Shown piece after piece: positions 34,801 through 45,542 of a stretch of DNA of 64,000 bases. The notes under the pieces were generated by a model. It saw only the letters and a list, made by a program, of their open reading frames with translations, did not search any database and was not told the origin of the DNA. This DNA is from Delphinapterus leucas (lineage: Eukaryota; Chordata; Mammalia; Artiodactyla; Monodontidae), in contig NW_022098076.1 of the NCBI RefSeq assembly GCF_002288925.2, positions 77,332,009 through 77,396,008 on the forward strand, given 5' to 3'. Made by a program: the position numbers and the translations under genes. Positions within the stretch are counted from its first letter, which is position 1, and each line of letters begins with the position of its first letter.

Positions 34801-37800
34801 GCCATTCAGGAGAGAGCAGTGGACAGCCAGTGGGGCCCTGTGGCAGAGCGGCCGTGCCGTCCCCATGGAAGAAGCTGGGGGCTGTGCTGCTACCAGAGTT
34901 CTGCCGCTTCGGAGCTGGTGGCTCCACCCGCTGCTGCCCGCCTGGCCCAGGGACCGTCTCCAGGGCAATGCTCTGCTCTGCCCCGCAGTCGGGCCTGACC
35001 CGGGCTGTGCAGGTGTCCTGGCCCTGCCAGCCTGGCCTGTCCACTCCTTGCAGACCATTGTCCATCAGCAGACCCAGAGTCCTTCCACCCATCTCCCTTT
35101 GTCACCCACACTCTACACAGTCGCCTCAAGGGCAGGCGTACCAGGTAGCCACCACCATCTGAAGCCATTGGAGCCAAAGCCTTCCCAGTTGGCTCTGCCC
35201 TGTACAGGGAGAGGTTCAGTGGCTGCCCCAGCCCCACCCAGGTTCAGGAGGCTACCAGACTCATTCATTCACTGAACACCTACCAGGTGTTTTATAAGCA
35301 CTAACTCTGCTTTGGCACCAGGCTCAGTTCTGCTCGAATCTCTGCTGTCATTTACTTGCTGTGTACCCTTAGCCAAGTCATTTTCCCTCTCTGAGCTTCC
35401 TCAACATGAAACGGGGGCTACAATGCTTACCTCATGTGGTTTTCTTGGAGGCTCAAAGGAGAAACTAGATCAAAAGTACAGGACCCAGTACAAAGTGGGA
35501 ATGTTTGATAATGTTCACTTTGCATTCCTTCCCTCGACCTCACTCCTCCTTCTGCAAATTGCACTGGGCTCTGGGGATACCAAGATGATGAAACGGGGCT
35601 CCCAGCCTCAGGGAGTCCATGGTCCCATGGGAGAGACCATGACAGTGCCCAGCGGTCAGGGTCAGCCGCTGCACACTGGGGGGCGCGAGTGAGCAGCTCA
35701 CTACTGGGATTCCCCCATGCAGCCCATGCCTTGTTTGGCCTCCCAACTGGAGCACACACTGAAAAATGGCTGCAGCAGCAAGAGCTGATTCCAGCATCTT
35801 CTTGGCCCAAAATAGGAAGGGGATGAGTGCTTTGAGATTTGGGACAAATACTTACATATTCCCCCCATCTGCCTTTCCCCCACCACTGAGGACACAGGGA
35901 TCTTGCCCCCAGCCCTCTTCAGGGCTCTCCTCCCACCAGTGACATGTAAAAGCACAGGTCTAGAGTCAGGCTGTCTCGCTGGACTCTTGCCCCTTCGACT
36001 AGGGCCTTTCTACTCACGGTACGGTCTGCAGACCAGCAGGTTGTTAGAAATGCAGAATCTCAGTCTTGCTGCCCAACACATGTTTACTGAATCAGAATCT
36101 GCGTTTTAGCAAGATCCCCAGGTGCTTTGGGTGCACATTAAAGTTTGAGAAGCACTGATCTTGGAGACCTTGGCAAATCAGCCAACCTCTCGGAGCCTCA
36201 GTTTCCTCATCTGTAGGATGTAGGATCATTGTGAGATTCGATAGGAAAGAGCGTATTAAGCATTTAGTGCAGTGCCTGGGGCAGAGCAGATGCTCTGGGA
36301 CTGTCAGCGATGCCTACTCCTGCCCCCAGATGGACACACAACAGGGAGCCGCGGCAGGGGTGATGCAGACAACGTCAAGGAGTGGAACGCAGAAGGTGGC
36401 GAGGGTGCAGAAGGAGGGGGGGAGGGACAGGTGAGGAATTGAATTGAGAGGCAGCAGATATGGAGAAGAGAGTAAGGAAGGTATAGAGGAGTGGAGTGCA
36501 AGGGAAGGAGGGGTGGAGGAAAAGGGGTCGAGCGTTGAGACTCCGGTCTCATTTCAGCTGGATGGGGTTGAAGCAGGAGCCGGGGCTTGGGGTGCCGTAA
36601 GCTTGGGTCGGGGGAGTTGCCAGCAACGGATTGTGGGAACACCTTGGGTCTTGCATCTCAATGAGTCCCACCTCTCCCCCTAAGCTGTGTGACCTTGGGC
36701 AAGTCACATCACCTCTCTGAGCTCTGGTTTCCTCATCTGTATTAATCAGGCTAATTAAACCTACCTGATAGCAGAGTGGCTGAGGAGATGAAATGGGGTG
36801 GCAGGTGCTGCCATGTTTTGTAAACTGTGCAGTTCTTGTTATTTGCGTGCTTTTGTTTTGGGAATCTGAGGCAGGGTGTTTGGGTGATAGAAGAACTGTC
36901 TTGAGGGGGGAGAATCAGCAGGGCAATTAACCTAGGGGGATGGGGATGGGAGACAACCCTGCCTCACAACGAGGGCACCCCCAGGCCCCCAGTTCTTAGA
37001 ACTCCTCGCTCCTACTGCCCTCCACCCAGCCCTCTCCCTTCCACAGCCTCCCCTCTGGAGCTAGGCATTTAGGAGTCTTTTCCCTTACACTGCCTCATGC
37101 CTTTTCTCCCAGCTTTCACCAGAGTGAAAATGTTCCCAGGGACAGAGGCCAGGGAGAGAGAGAGTGATTGAGTGCACTGACCTCCTTACCCCCAGGGAAG
37201 GTACCGCCTGTGATGGGTTTGACCCGGGGGCTGGTCTCTGTGGGGTGAGCCTGGCAGGGGGGAACTCCCATCTGCCTCTCCCTCAACCTCCTGCCGACCC
37301 CAGCGGCTCGCAACTCCCATCGGTAGCTCTGTCCCCGCCAGAGCCTCGGCTTCCATCTCCGGGGCTGCAGCGCCATCTGGTGTTCACATGGGAGGACTCT
37401 CTGCAGAGGAAAAGCGAGATTGGCTGCTTCTGCGCTGGCGGAACCGCGTATTAAAGTATTCCTTGTGCCCCGCCCTGGAACAGGTGCTGGACTCATTGCC
37501 CCTGTGCAGCATGAATTCTAGTGGGGGGAAGATGAGCAATGAACACGGAGGCAAACAGATAAGCAAGATCATCTCAGGTCTTGATGAGGACTTTGAGCAA
37601 ACCAACAAGTGCGTTTGATGAGGGGAGGCTGACACTGGGAACGTGTGTGTGGTATAAGAGTGTGCATCCGAAGAAGGGACACTTGACCTCAGGCTTAGAA
37701 GATGAGCGGCTAGCCATGCCAACTGGGGGCAGGGGAGCATTCCAGGAGAGGGAACTGCGTGAACAAAGGCCTGGGCAGGGAAGTCGCTCCGAAAGTTTGA

Positions 37801-40800
37801 ATTTGTCTCAGAGATCTGGGAGTGGAAAGGCAGGAGACAGAGGCAAAGGTTACCTCATGTGGAGACTTTCAGGCAAGGGAAGGAATTTGGCTTTATGCTG
37901 TGGGAGATGGGAAGCCATTGGTGGACTTCAAGTTGGCAAGTGGCTTGATTGGATCTCCTCAGTTTGGAATGAACACTCTGGCTACTGTGTAGTGAATGGC
38001 TTTGGAGGGAGAGGCAAAGACCGACGAAGCGCACCAGTTAGGAGCCTGCCGCCGTGGCCCGGGGGAGATGATGGTGAAAGGGGGACATGAGATGGAAGGA
38101 GAGTAGATGGATTCTAAATAGATATTGCCTGGGACAGCAGCTGGATTGTATGCCTGGGCACCCCTGTCCCATATCCCAGCAACCAACCTACAGAGAGAGG
38201 GAGATTTCAGGGATTCTGACTTGAGAAACTAGGTAGGTAGTGGGGCCCTTTACTCATAAGAGGAGAATGGGTCGGGGACAGGATTTGGGAAGACATCAAG
38301 AGTTCTGCTAATTTTTAAAAATTTATTTATTTATTTATTTTGGCTGCGTTGGGTCTTCGTTGCTGCACGCGGGCTTTCTCTAATGGCGGTGAGCGGGGGC
38401 TACTGTTCGTTGCGGCGCGCAGGCTTCTTATTGCGGTGGCTTCTCTTGTTGCGGAGCACGGTGTCTAGGCACGCGGGCTTCAGTAGTTGTGGCACGCAGG
38501 CTCAGCAGTTGTGGCTCGCGGGCTCTAGAGCACAGGCTCAGTAGCCGTGGTCCATGGGCTTAGCTGCTCCGCAGCATGTGGGATCTTCCCGAACCAGGGC
38601 TCGAATCTGTGTCCACTGCATTGGCAGGCGGATTCTTAACCACTGCGCCACCAGGGAAGTCCAAGAGTTCTGCTATTGATATGTTAAGCTGGAGGTGCCT
38701 TTTAATCATCTAAGAGAGGATGTCAGTAGAAAAGATGGAGCTCAAGGGAGGCTGGGCTGTCGGTTGGTTGCTGGGATATGGGACAGGGGTGACCAGGCAG
38801 GTCTGGTGGCCGTCACAGGGGACAGGGAACCCTAAGCCTAAGGCATTGTCTTTCATCTCCCCCTCCCACACCCCCGCCCCTCCCGCTCCTGTCTCTTATT
38901 CCCAGGTCTATACTCGCTATGGGAAGTGTTATACCTTCAACGCGGATCCACAGAGCTCACTGGCCAGCCGGGTGGGGGGCATGGGCAGTGGCCTGGAGAT
39001 CATGCTGGACATCCAGCAGGAGGAGTACCTGCCCATCTGGAGAGAGACAAGTACGCAGGCGGGAAAGGGACAGGGGCTCCGGCCTGGGTCCTCTGCCTGG
39101 GGTGGGTTTCCAAAGGTGCCCATCTCTACTGTGCAGACGAGACGTCGTTTGAGGCAGGCATCCGAGTGCAAATCCACAGCCAGGAGGAGCCACCCTACAT
39201 CCACCAGCTGGGCTTCGGCGTGTCCCCAGGTTTCCAGACCTTTGTGTCCTGCCAGGAACAGCGGGTGAGCACCTCCAGCTGGGTCCTGGGTCAGGCACAG
39301 GGCTCGGCCTTTGGGCTCAGAGGGGATGCTGACCAGATCTGCCTCCCAGAAGCTCACATCCCACCAGCCCTCCCATGGACTTTACTGGGGCTGTGGGCGC
39401 CGGAGGGCCGGGTGGGACGTCTGTGCGTGACCCCGTCATGCCCCACCTCTGCAGCTGACCTATCTGCCCCAGCCCTGGGGCAACTGCCGAGCGGAGAGTG
39501 GGCTCAGGGAGCCTGAGCTTCAAGGCTACTCGGCCTACAGTGTGTCTGCCTGCCGGCTGCGCTGTGAAAAGGAGGCCGTGCTTCAGCGCTGCCACTGCCG
39601 GATGGTGCACATGCCAGGTGGGCACCCCACCCCCTGCCAGCTCTCTGTGTCACCCTGCCAGGCTCCAGAACCTCCAAGGGCAGAACACTGCTCATGTGCA
39701 GGGGGGCAGGTGCACGTGTATGACAACATGTGTGCATGTCTCTGCCCACGTGAGTGTACATGGTATGTGTTCGGGATTTTATGCATGTTTTCATGCATGC
39801 ATATGGGATGCACACGTGCATGTCTGTGTGCCTGTTAATATGTATTTATGCGTACATGTACTCGTGCATATCTGTACTTTTGTACTTGAGGTTGTGTGCA
39901 TGTGCTTGAACACGTGCATGCAAATGCATGTGCATATGTGTGTGTGCAAGCACGCATGGATTTACGTGCATATGTGCATGCGTACATCTCCATGCTTCTA
40001 TGCGCAGGCATGTATAAATTCATGTGCGCACATTTATGTGTGTGCATGCATGTATGTGCCCACATTTGGGAATATGGGAGGGGAGAGTGGATGGAACTAT
40101 AGACTCCAGGAATAATCTTCTCTCCTTTCAGGCAATGAGACCATCTGCCCGCCAAATATCTACATCGAGTGTGCTGACCACACACTGGGTCCGTGCTGCC
40201 TTCTCCCCTCCCCGCCTCTCCGGGCCCCTCCTCCTCTTCGTCTCTCTGTGCACCCTGGTCCTCACTTCCTTGCCTCCCCTCCTCCCAGTCTCTTCCTGGG
40301 TGTTTTTTTTCCTGGGGGTTGAGCCTTATCCCGTACCTCCAGGGGTCTGAGGACCTTTGCAGTTGTGGTGGAGAGAGCAGGGTGGGGGGTCGCAGAGAAC
40401 CGGAACTGAGAGTGAAGGGCGGGGCTTCTCATCTTGCTTCAGCCAATGAGCTTGCCTCTCTGGGAAAGTGAAATGTCTTCTCCCTTGGTATGAGAAAAGA
40501 TGTATTGCTGGCTACCGGTGTGGGTAAGGCAACCCCATCTGTCCATAGGTCTCGCCTGATCCACACTTCATTCATTCATTCGTTTATTCATTCTACAGGT
40601 GTTTACAGCCTGCACTGGGGCCAGAGGTAAAAGTGGGAACAAGAGCCCTGCTCTTGTAGCGCTTACCGCCTGGCGGGGCTGTGGACGGGCATCACAACAC
40701 CGCGTGTTAGTCCTTGTGTAGGGGAACCTCAGCGATCCTACAGGGCCCCAGCAAGGGCATGCAGCCTCACCTGGGCAGGCAGGGAGGATTCCCAGAGGGA

Positions 40801-43800
40801 GTGACATATGAGCTGAGACTGGAAGGATGTGGAAGAGTCAGCCAGGTGAAAAGGGGGCACGTGTTCTAGGCAGTGGGAACAGCTCGTGCTAAAGACCTGT
40901 GGCCAGAGAGAGCGTGTGTGTCTGGAGCCCTGAAAGGTCAGTGTGGCTGGAGGTCAGAGAACAAAGGAGGGCTTGGACAGAGCGGAGGAGGCTCTGGGAA
41001 GCCAACAATGGCTTAAGGCAAGGCAAGAATGTCTTCTGATTTTAGGAAGGGGACCCTGATTAGATGTGAGGATGGATAAGCGGGGAGGAAGACTAGGAAC
41101 AGGGTGACCGGTCAGGAGAGCTCGGCGGTAATCCAGACGCTGGGGCCACTGGGGCGGCTTTGAGGTGCTGGGGCAGTAGAATCACACCTTCTCTGTCCCA
41201 CACACCAACTACATCTTCCAAAGGGGTGATTGAAGCGTGTTTAATGAAGGAACAGATGTAAGTGGGGATAAGGGAACCACAAGGGGTGGTGAGACTCCAC
41301 AGAACTAAGGAGCCTTTCTTGCCCCCGCGCCTTAAGGGGCAAAGGAAGGGGTTGCTACTGGCACCCAGAGAGGGAACTGTGGCTGTCTGAGATGGACAGG
41401 AGCCGGGAGCCGGGACCACAAGTGAGGAAGCCTGGCATCTCTCCCCTCCTTGCCCCGTGATCCTGACGGGGCCTCCCATTGGCCAAACCCAACCCAAAGC
41501 CATAGGACAGGGAGTCTAGGTGATGCATTTGGCAGAGATCAGCATCCTGGGACAGAGCAAGGTGGGGAGAGTGGAGAGTGGATCTGTGGGGGCGAACATA
41601 CTGAGCATAATAACCCTGCCCATTTGTTCTTCTGTCCGTCCATCCATCCATCCATGTATCCACTCATCCATCCACTCATCCATAGGCATACGTGAAAACA
41701 TGCATACATCCCATTCATCCCAGCATCCTCTCCAAGCCCCTCATGTGTCTGAGGCCTCATGTGGTTAATTAGCTCTGGTGGGTGGCCCGTGCCCTCCCTC
41801 TGAGCCAGGAGGACCTCTCTGTCCCAGGGGGCTGGGCAGCAGAGGGATGAGCCTATAGGAATGTGCTGGGGGTTCTGCCTCCGCCCACTTTCTTGGATGG
41901 TCTGAAGCTGGTCCGGGAAGGGACTCCCAGCCAGTGCCAGTGCTGGCCAGACCGGGCCCTCAGTTTGGGTGTGCCTGCCTCAGGACAGCCCCTAAGCTTC
42001 CTCCCTGCAGCTGGTGGGCCTCTGGGCCATCCCACCCCGCACAGCAGCTGGCGCCTCTGTGTTGCAGATTCCTTGGGTGGGGGCTCCGAAGGCCCATGTT
42101 TCTGCCCTACCCCCTGCAACCTGACCCGCTACGGGAAAGAAATCTCCATGGTCAGGATCCCCAACAGGGGCTCAGCCCGGTACCTGGCAAGAAAATACAA
42201 GCGCAATGAGACCTACATACGGTATGTATGTGTGTGCGTGCGTGTGTGCGTTTGTGAATGTGTGTCTGTGTGTGGTGGAGGCCACCCTCAACAGGCCTGG
42301 TGCATGGTGCAGGCTGGGAGTGGGCCGCATCTTTGTTAATAATGAGTCTTCTGCCAGGAATGCCTTTCACGATCTTTTTCTTCTAGCTAACCCCTACCCA
42401 TCCTCCAAGTCACATCCTGTGTCTCCACCTCCAGGGGAGCCCTTCTTAGCCCAAACATCTTTCATCTGCGCCCCCACAGCACCCTGTACATACTTCTGTC
42501 GTTGCATTTACCCGCTGTTTTGTGTTTGCATGTCTTTTGCACGTCTGTTTGTGTGTCTTTCTCCCCCAGCCGTTAAATGCATGTCCAGTGAATGCTGTGC
42601 AGAGGGAAAGGAACTGGAAGGGATGGGGAAGGAGCCAGGTGGCCCACAGGAGGAGTCCCACTGAGCCTTGGGCCTGGTACCCTGCAGCCAATCTGCCAAT
42701 GGTGGGCATCCTCTGAGTGCCAAGCCCAGCGCTGTCTCCTATGGGGACAGAGATGATTATAACACAAAACTCATGCCACAGTTTGTGGATGGGGCCATGT
42801 TTGAAGGCGTGGGACTGATTCTTAGGCCCCAGGAGAGATGAATGTGCATAGGGGAAGTAGGGGAGGCATGAGCTGGGCCTCTGAACGCCCCGGGTTTGGG
42901 TCCGTGAGAAGAGGAGAGAGGGGAGGCATCCCAGTTAGAGATCTGTGGGCTGATGTCAAGACCAGCCTGAGCAGCAGGGAGGCTGTGTGGAAAGAAGCAG
43001 ATAAAAAAGCGGTTTGGATAAGAAGGTACAGCGCAGCTGATCATGGGCAGCCTTGAAAGTCTGGAAGAGGAATTCTGGAGTAGACTGTCAAGCAATAGGG
43101 AGGCACTGAAGGTTCTAGAGAGGTATGGGGATGGGTCAAAGTGAAAACTATTTGCTGCTTTAGAGAAGGCGGGGTGGGGGCCGGGAGCGGGAATCTTGCC
43201 GGCCCAGGAGTTTTGTTTTATTCTCCCAGGCCCTTTGCTAGCCCTCAAAAGATGAAGCTGACAGGCATCTGGGCCTCTCTCGCCTCACAGCTTTTGGGAG
43301 CTTCTTGGCACAGGGGGGCCTCAGATCCGGATCTGCTGGGCCTGGGATGTCCCACCAGCTGTCTCCTCAGGAAGACGGCCCCTTAAGGATACCCTGCTTC
43401 CTGTCTCTACAGGGAGAACTTCCTGGTCCTAGATGTCTTTTTTGAAGCCCTGACATCCGAGGCCATGGAGCAGCGAGCAGCCTACGGCCTGTCAGCCCTG
43501 CTGGGTGAGCCCCAGCCCCGATTCCACGGGGGTGGACCGGACCCGCCTGCCCCCTCTGACCCTGCTCTCATGCTCCCCAGGGGACCTCGGGGGACAGATG
43601 GGCTTATTCATTGGAGCCAGTGTGCTCACGCTGCTGGAGATCCTAGACTACATCTATGAGGCAAGGGATGGGGCCCTGGTGGGGGCCACCCAGATGGGGA
43701 GGCGCAGGTAGGAGGAGGGGCTGGGGGGAAAGCAGAGGGGCAGTGCAGGCTTCCTGGTGGAGCTGGACTGCCGGAGGTCAAGCTCAGGGCCATTTACCAG

Positions 43801-44397
43801 CGTCCCCTGACTGGTGGGAAGACCCGAGCGCGCTGAGGAGTCAGGAGAGGGGGATGGGTGAGGAGGACTGGGGCGTCCTAGGGGGGTTTGCTGGGCCAGC
43901 AAGTCCTATGAGGTGGGCCTGGTGGGGCCCGTCCTTCTCCTCTAGCGAGTTTCCTGAGACCACTGCTATCCCCCCACCCCGAACCCCCAGGTGTCCTGGG
44001 ACCGACTGAGGCGGGCGTGGCGTCGTCCCAAGACCCCCCTCCGGACCGCCACTGGGGGCATCTCCACTTTGGGGCTTCAGGAACTGAAGGAGCAGGTGAG
44101 GGTGAGCGCTGTAGAGTATACAGCCAGCGTCCTCTCCCAGGACTGAATCCCCCCATAACTTCTGAACTAGCCTGCGGGAGGGGGTTCCTGGGCTCCCCTG
44201 AGGCCTCCGCCCCAGGGGACAGGGTAAGGCTGGCTGTGTGAGGCCTGGGGGTACCACGTGAGCTCTCCCTGTCCCACCCGCTCTTCGCCTCGCAGAGTAC
44301 CTGCCCAAGCCAGGGCCGCGCTGAAGGCGGAGGCACCAGCGGCCTGCTCCCAAACCACCACCCCCCAGGAGGCCTCTTTGAAGACTTCGCTTGCTAG
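22826..44397 (+). CDS. ASIC4: Acid-sensing ion channel subunit 4
   Basis: ENaC/degenerin-family membrane protein. ASIC4 is known as a neuronal member not gated by protons alone that modulates other ASICs. Ten coding exons: 22826-23407, 38906-39050, 39137-39264, 39455-39617, 40132-40188, 42068-42221, 43413-43504, 43581-43660, 43991-44095, 44296-44397. Total 1608 nt, 535 residues. Residues 1-67 are cytosolic with the gating HG pair at 52-53. TM1 is about 68-90. The large Cys-rich extracellular domain includes [30 protein letters not shown] thumb sequence ([13 protein letters not shown]), [10 protein letters not shown] and [14 protein letters not shown]2 carries the GAS selectivity filter at 452-454 within [17 protein letters not shown]. 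The tail ends LFEDFAC. Intron 8 appears to use a GC donor (GAG/GCAAGG at 43660/43661). The C-tail is 4 residues shorter than the human one I recall. All other borders are GT-AG and the frame is intact. Confidence 0.95.
26860..27095 (+). repeat. MIR relic, nearly full length
   Basis: GGTTCTGGAGCCAGACGGTCTGG, GAGCCTCAGTTTCTGTATTC, GTTGTGAGGATTAAAAGAGG and CACACTGCCTGGCACA follow MIR order. ASIC4 intron 1. Confidence 0.85.
27970..28060. promoter_or_regulatory. Candidate intronic element g
   Basis: GACTATTAATCCCTCG and CTGCTAATCAGGCACAATTAGACAAGG form an ATTA/TAAT cluster including a bicoid-type TAATCC, within GC-rich intron sequence. Function is inferred. Confidence 0.35.
29035..29135. promoter_or_regulatory. 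Candidate intronic element h
   Basis: GTTAATCAGGCATCAG, GGGCTCATTATCACC and GCTGATTAGCATTTGAAG lie within 100 bases in GC-rich flanks, with no repeat signature. Repeated ATTA words and a GATTAGC site suggest an enhancer. Confidence 0.35.
29895..30045. promoter_or_regulatory. Candidate intronic element i
   Basis: A 150-base non-repetitive island with GATGATTAAGGGG, GACGATTGATTTAGG, GATTAAAGGAG, GGCTCAGCGGTGACTAAGC and GATAATAGC. The mix of homeodomain, GATA and AP-1/MAF-like words is the strongest enhancer-like block in this intron by eye. Confidence 0.4.
30290..30650. promoter_or_regulatory. CpG-rich patch inside ASIC4 intron 1
   Basis: Dense CpG (CCGGGCCGCCGCCCCGCC, GCTCGCGCGCC, CCGCGGAGCGCGG) far from the ASIC4 first exon. 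An exact octamer ATGCAAAT lies at 30516-30523. It could be an internal or alternative promoter, a non-coding RNA promoter, or an orphan CpG island. No ORF in it is convincing. Confidence 0.4.
30725..30860. promoter_or_regulatory. Candidate intronic element j
   Basis: AT-rich non-repetitive block directly after the CpG patch, with CTTAACGAATAACTTTGCAT, CGTTACAAATTC and AAAATATTCCCG. It follows GTAGGCAAG, which resembles a donor after a GC-rich exon-like stretch. A non-coding transcript starting in the CpG patch is possible but unproven. Confidence 0.3.
31677..32002 (-). mobile_element. CHR-family SINE (second copy, reverse orientation)
   Basis: Reads on + as a TTTATT-rich head followed by GGCTGCGTTGGGTCTTCGTTGC and ending CCACCAGGGAAGTCC, the reverse complement of the tRNA-like 5' end. 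The duplication CACCCACCGTTTCTT/CACCCACCATTTCTT lies at 31662-31676 and 32004-32018 with one mismatch. ASIC4 intron 1. Confidence 0.92.
32090..32310 (+). repeat. MIR relic
   Basis: TGTGACTCTGGCCAGCTCC, TCTGTAAAATGGAGATG and GAGTAAGCACTGAATAAATG follow MIR order. Confidence 0.8.
32320..32440 (-). repeat. MIR relic
   Basis: CTATTTTACAGATGAAAAGTGG and CAGAGAGGTTAAATGACTG match the reverse MIR core. Confidence 0.75.
32680..32830 (-). repeat. MIR relic
   Basis: AAACTGAGGCTCAGAGAGGTTAAAT and GCCAGGATTTGAACCC match the reverse MIR core. Confidence 0.8.
32990..33175 (-). repeat. MIR relic
   Basis: GATGAGGAAACTGAGGACC and GGTTACACAGCTGTCACTGG match the reverse MIR core. Confidence 0.75.
33735..33880. 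promoter_or_regulatory. Candidate intronic element k
   Basis: GCAGATTAGCGCTGGGATTAGCCC, CTTCTTATCTCCTGG and GCTAATTGCCTGTTAACCC give two GATTAGC sites, a GATA site and TAATTG/GTTAAC words in 130 bases. Function is inferred. Confidence 0.35.
35340..35480 (+). repeat. MIR-like relic
   Basis: TTACTTGCTGTGTACCCTTAGCCAAGTCA and CTCTCTGAGCTTCC match the MIR core. Confidence 0.65.
36015..36155. repeat. MER5-type DNA transposon relic
   Basis: GTTAGAAATGCAGAATCTCAG, CTGAATCAGAATCTGCGTTTT and ATTAAAGTTTGAGAAGCACTG are the MER5A/hAT-Charlie words. A MIR piece follows to about 36290. Confidence 0.8.
36680..36790 (+). repeat. MIR relic
   Basis: TGTGACCTTGGGCAAGTCACATCACCTCTCTGAGC and TTTCCTCATCTGT are MIR core words. 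Confidence 0.75.
38311..38662 (-). mobile_element. CHR-family SINE (third copy, reverse orientation)
   Basis: Same family and orientation as the copy near 31.8 kb, ending CCACCAGGGAAGTCC. A perfect 13-base duplication AAGAGTTCTGCTA lies at 38298-38310 and 38663-38675. It sits about 240 bases before ASIC4 exon 2. Confidence 0.92.
39700..40080. repeat. Alternating purine-pyrimidine tract in ASIC4 intron 4
   Basis: About 380 bases dominated by GTGCATGTGCATATGT and TGCATGCATGTATG words, with few long departures from purine-pyrimidine alternation. A cryptic simple repeat rather than a transposon. Confidence 0.7.
41637..41695. repeat. CATC tetranucleotide repeat
   Basis: CATCCATCCATCCATC followed by imperfect ATCCACTCATCC units. 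ASIC4 intron 5. Confidence 0.85.
42222..42285. repeat. TG-rich run at the ASIC4 exon 6 donor
   Basis: Interrupted GTGTGTGCGTGCGTGTGTGCG starting in the splice donor (CG/GTATGTATG) of exon 6. Confidence 0.8.
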
Positions 44398-45113
44398 GAT
44401 GGTGCTGCGTCCAAAAGGACCCAGGAGTCTGGGACTCCAGCCCAGATCCCCACCGTAGCCTCCCGCTCTTAGGACCGAAGGCTTGGGGGCAGCCCAAAGC
44501 TGAGGGGAAGAGGGCGGTGCTCACTGGGAGGGTGGGGACTCGGTCCCTGCTCTCACCCACCCTAGTGCCAGCTGCTTTGCACAAGGGTCCCTCTTGTCCA
44601 CACCCTCCACCCCCAGGCTGGTGCCCAGGGAGGGCTGGGGACCAGGCCATGGGCCCCAGTGGAGGGGAGGAGAAAGGGAGGTGGAAAAAGGGGCCCACCC
44701 CAGAGGGGGTGGAACCCTCTGTACATTTGTATATATTTAGGGAGGACAGGGTGGGGGTGGGGATACAGATGTAGCAGGTGGGTGGGGCTATGAGGGTCGG
44801 TAATTTAGAGACAGCCGGGGTCCCAGCCCTAGAGTGTTAGCAGGAGAGGGCAGGCCCCCAGGACTCAGGACTGCTGGGCTGGTCCTGCTTCCTGCCCCTC
44901 TCCAGGCCCAGCTTCCCTTTTGGCAGGGGGAGTGTGTGGTCCAGCAGGTCTGGTCCAGCTCCCAATTCCCTCTGCCCCAACCCCACTCCCAGAGTCCCCT
45001 CCATAGGGAAAGGCAGATCTTTCAGAACTTGGCTGAGCTTGGGGGTGGGGAAGGGGGCCTTCTCAGGCCTCTCTGCCTCCAGTCTGGTTTTATAAAGTGC
45101 TGACAAAGTTGGG

Positions 45114-45119
45114 AATAAA
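45114..45119 (+). terminator. ASIC4: ASIC4 poly(A) signal AATAAA
   Basis: AATAAA about 720 bases after the TAG stop, followed by a GT-rich downstream element (CTGTGTGTATATGTGAC). The 3' UTR is 44398 to about 45135. Confidence 0.85.
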
Positions 45120-45300
45120 GAGGCATAAAGGATTCTCTGTGTGTATATGTGACTAAGCTGGGAGCTGGGGCGGGGCTGGGCATATGCATGACTTGGTCCC
45201 TGGGAAAAGGAAATACAGGCCCCAGCCGGGACAAGGAGCCTCCATCCTCAAAGCCCTCCCTGTCCCCATGCCTGCCTTTCAAAAACTCAGGAATCACTAG

Positions 45301-45511
45301 CCGGGACTTCCTGGTGGTCCAGTGGTTAACATTCTGTGTTAACGCAGGGGGCCCGGATTCGATGCCTGTTCAGGGAACCAGATCCCACATGCCACAACTA
45401 AAAGAGCCCGCACGCCGCGACTAAAGTCCCGCATGCCACAATGAAGATACCATGTGCTGCAACTAAGGCCCAGTGCAGCCAAATAAATAAATATTTAAAA
45501 AAAAAAAAAAA
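45301..45511 (+). mobile_element. CHR-family tRNA-derived SINE (fourth copy)
   Basis: Starts GGGACTTCCTGGTGGTCCAGTGGTTAAC, has a tRNA-like B-box region (GGATTCGATGCC) and ends in AAATAAATAAATATTT plus an A-tail. The 10-base target-site duplication GAAT/CCACTAG lies at 45291-45300 and 45512-45521 with one mismatch. It sits between the convergent poly(A) sites of ASIC4 and CHPF. Confidence 0.9.
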
Positions 45512-45536
45512 GAACCACTAGTCCACACTCAGCCAG

Positions 45537-45542
45537 TTTATT
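45537..45542 (-). terminator. CHPF: CHPF poly(A) signal AATAAA (minus strand)
   Basis: TTTATT on the + strand, reading AATAAA on the minus strand, 427 bases past the CHPF stop. The SINE A-tail begins about 25 bases beyond it, so CHPF cleavage probably occurs at the SINE edge. Confidence 0.8.

Larger units (their letters stand above)
23408..38905. other. ASIC4: ASIC4 intron 1 (15.5 kb)
   Basis: No coding exon is supported between the exon 1 donor (GTG/GTGAGT) and the exon 2 acceptor (CCCAG/GTC). The intron carries two CHR SINEs, a cluster of MIR and MER5-type relics at about 31.4-36.8 kb, CA/TG runs near 24.3-24.6 kb, a CpG-rich patch at about 30.3-30.65 kb, and several AT-rich motif islands. 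Its size and motif content suggest embedded enhancers or an internal promoter. Confidence 0.8.

Noticed and set aside
39700..40080. CRISPR-like or spaced direct repeats
   Set aside because: The repeats are overlapping purine-pyrimidine words without constant unit or spacer, in a vertebrate intron.
40142..40350. Alternative read-through of ASIC4 exon 5 into open sequence
   Set aside because: The frame stays open for about 50 codons past the donor, but splicing from 40188 to 42068 restores the conserved extracellular sequence, so read-through is intron retention at most.
43841..44698. 285-residue minus-strand open frame at the 3' end of ASIC4
   Set aside because: It lies antisense across ASIC4 exons 9-10 and 3' UTR, is low in complexity (Pro/Gly/Ser/Arg) and shows no family similarity. 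It is explained by GC content.
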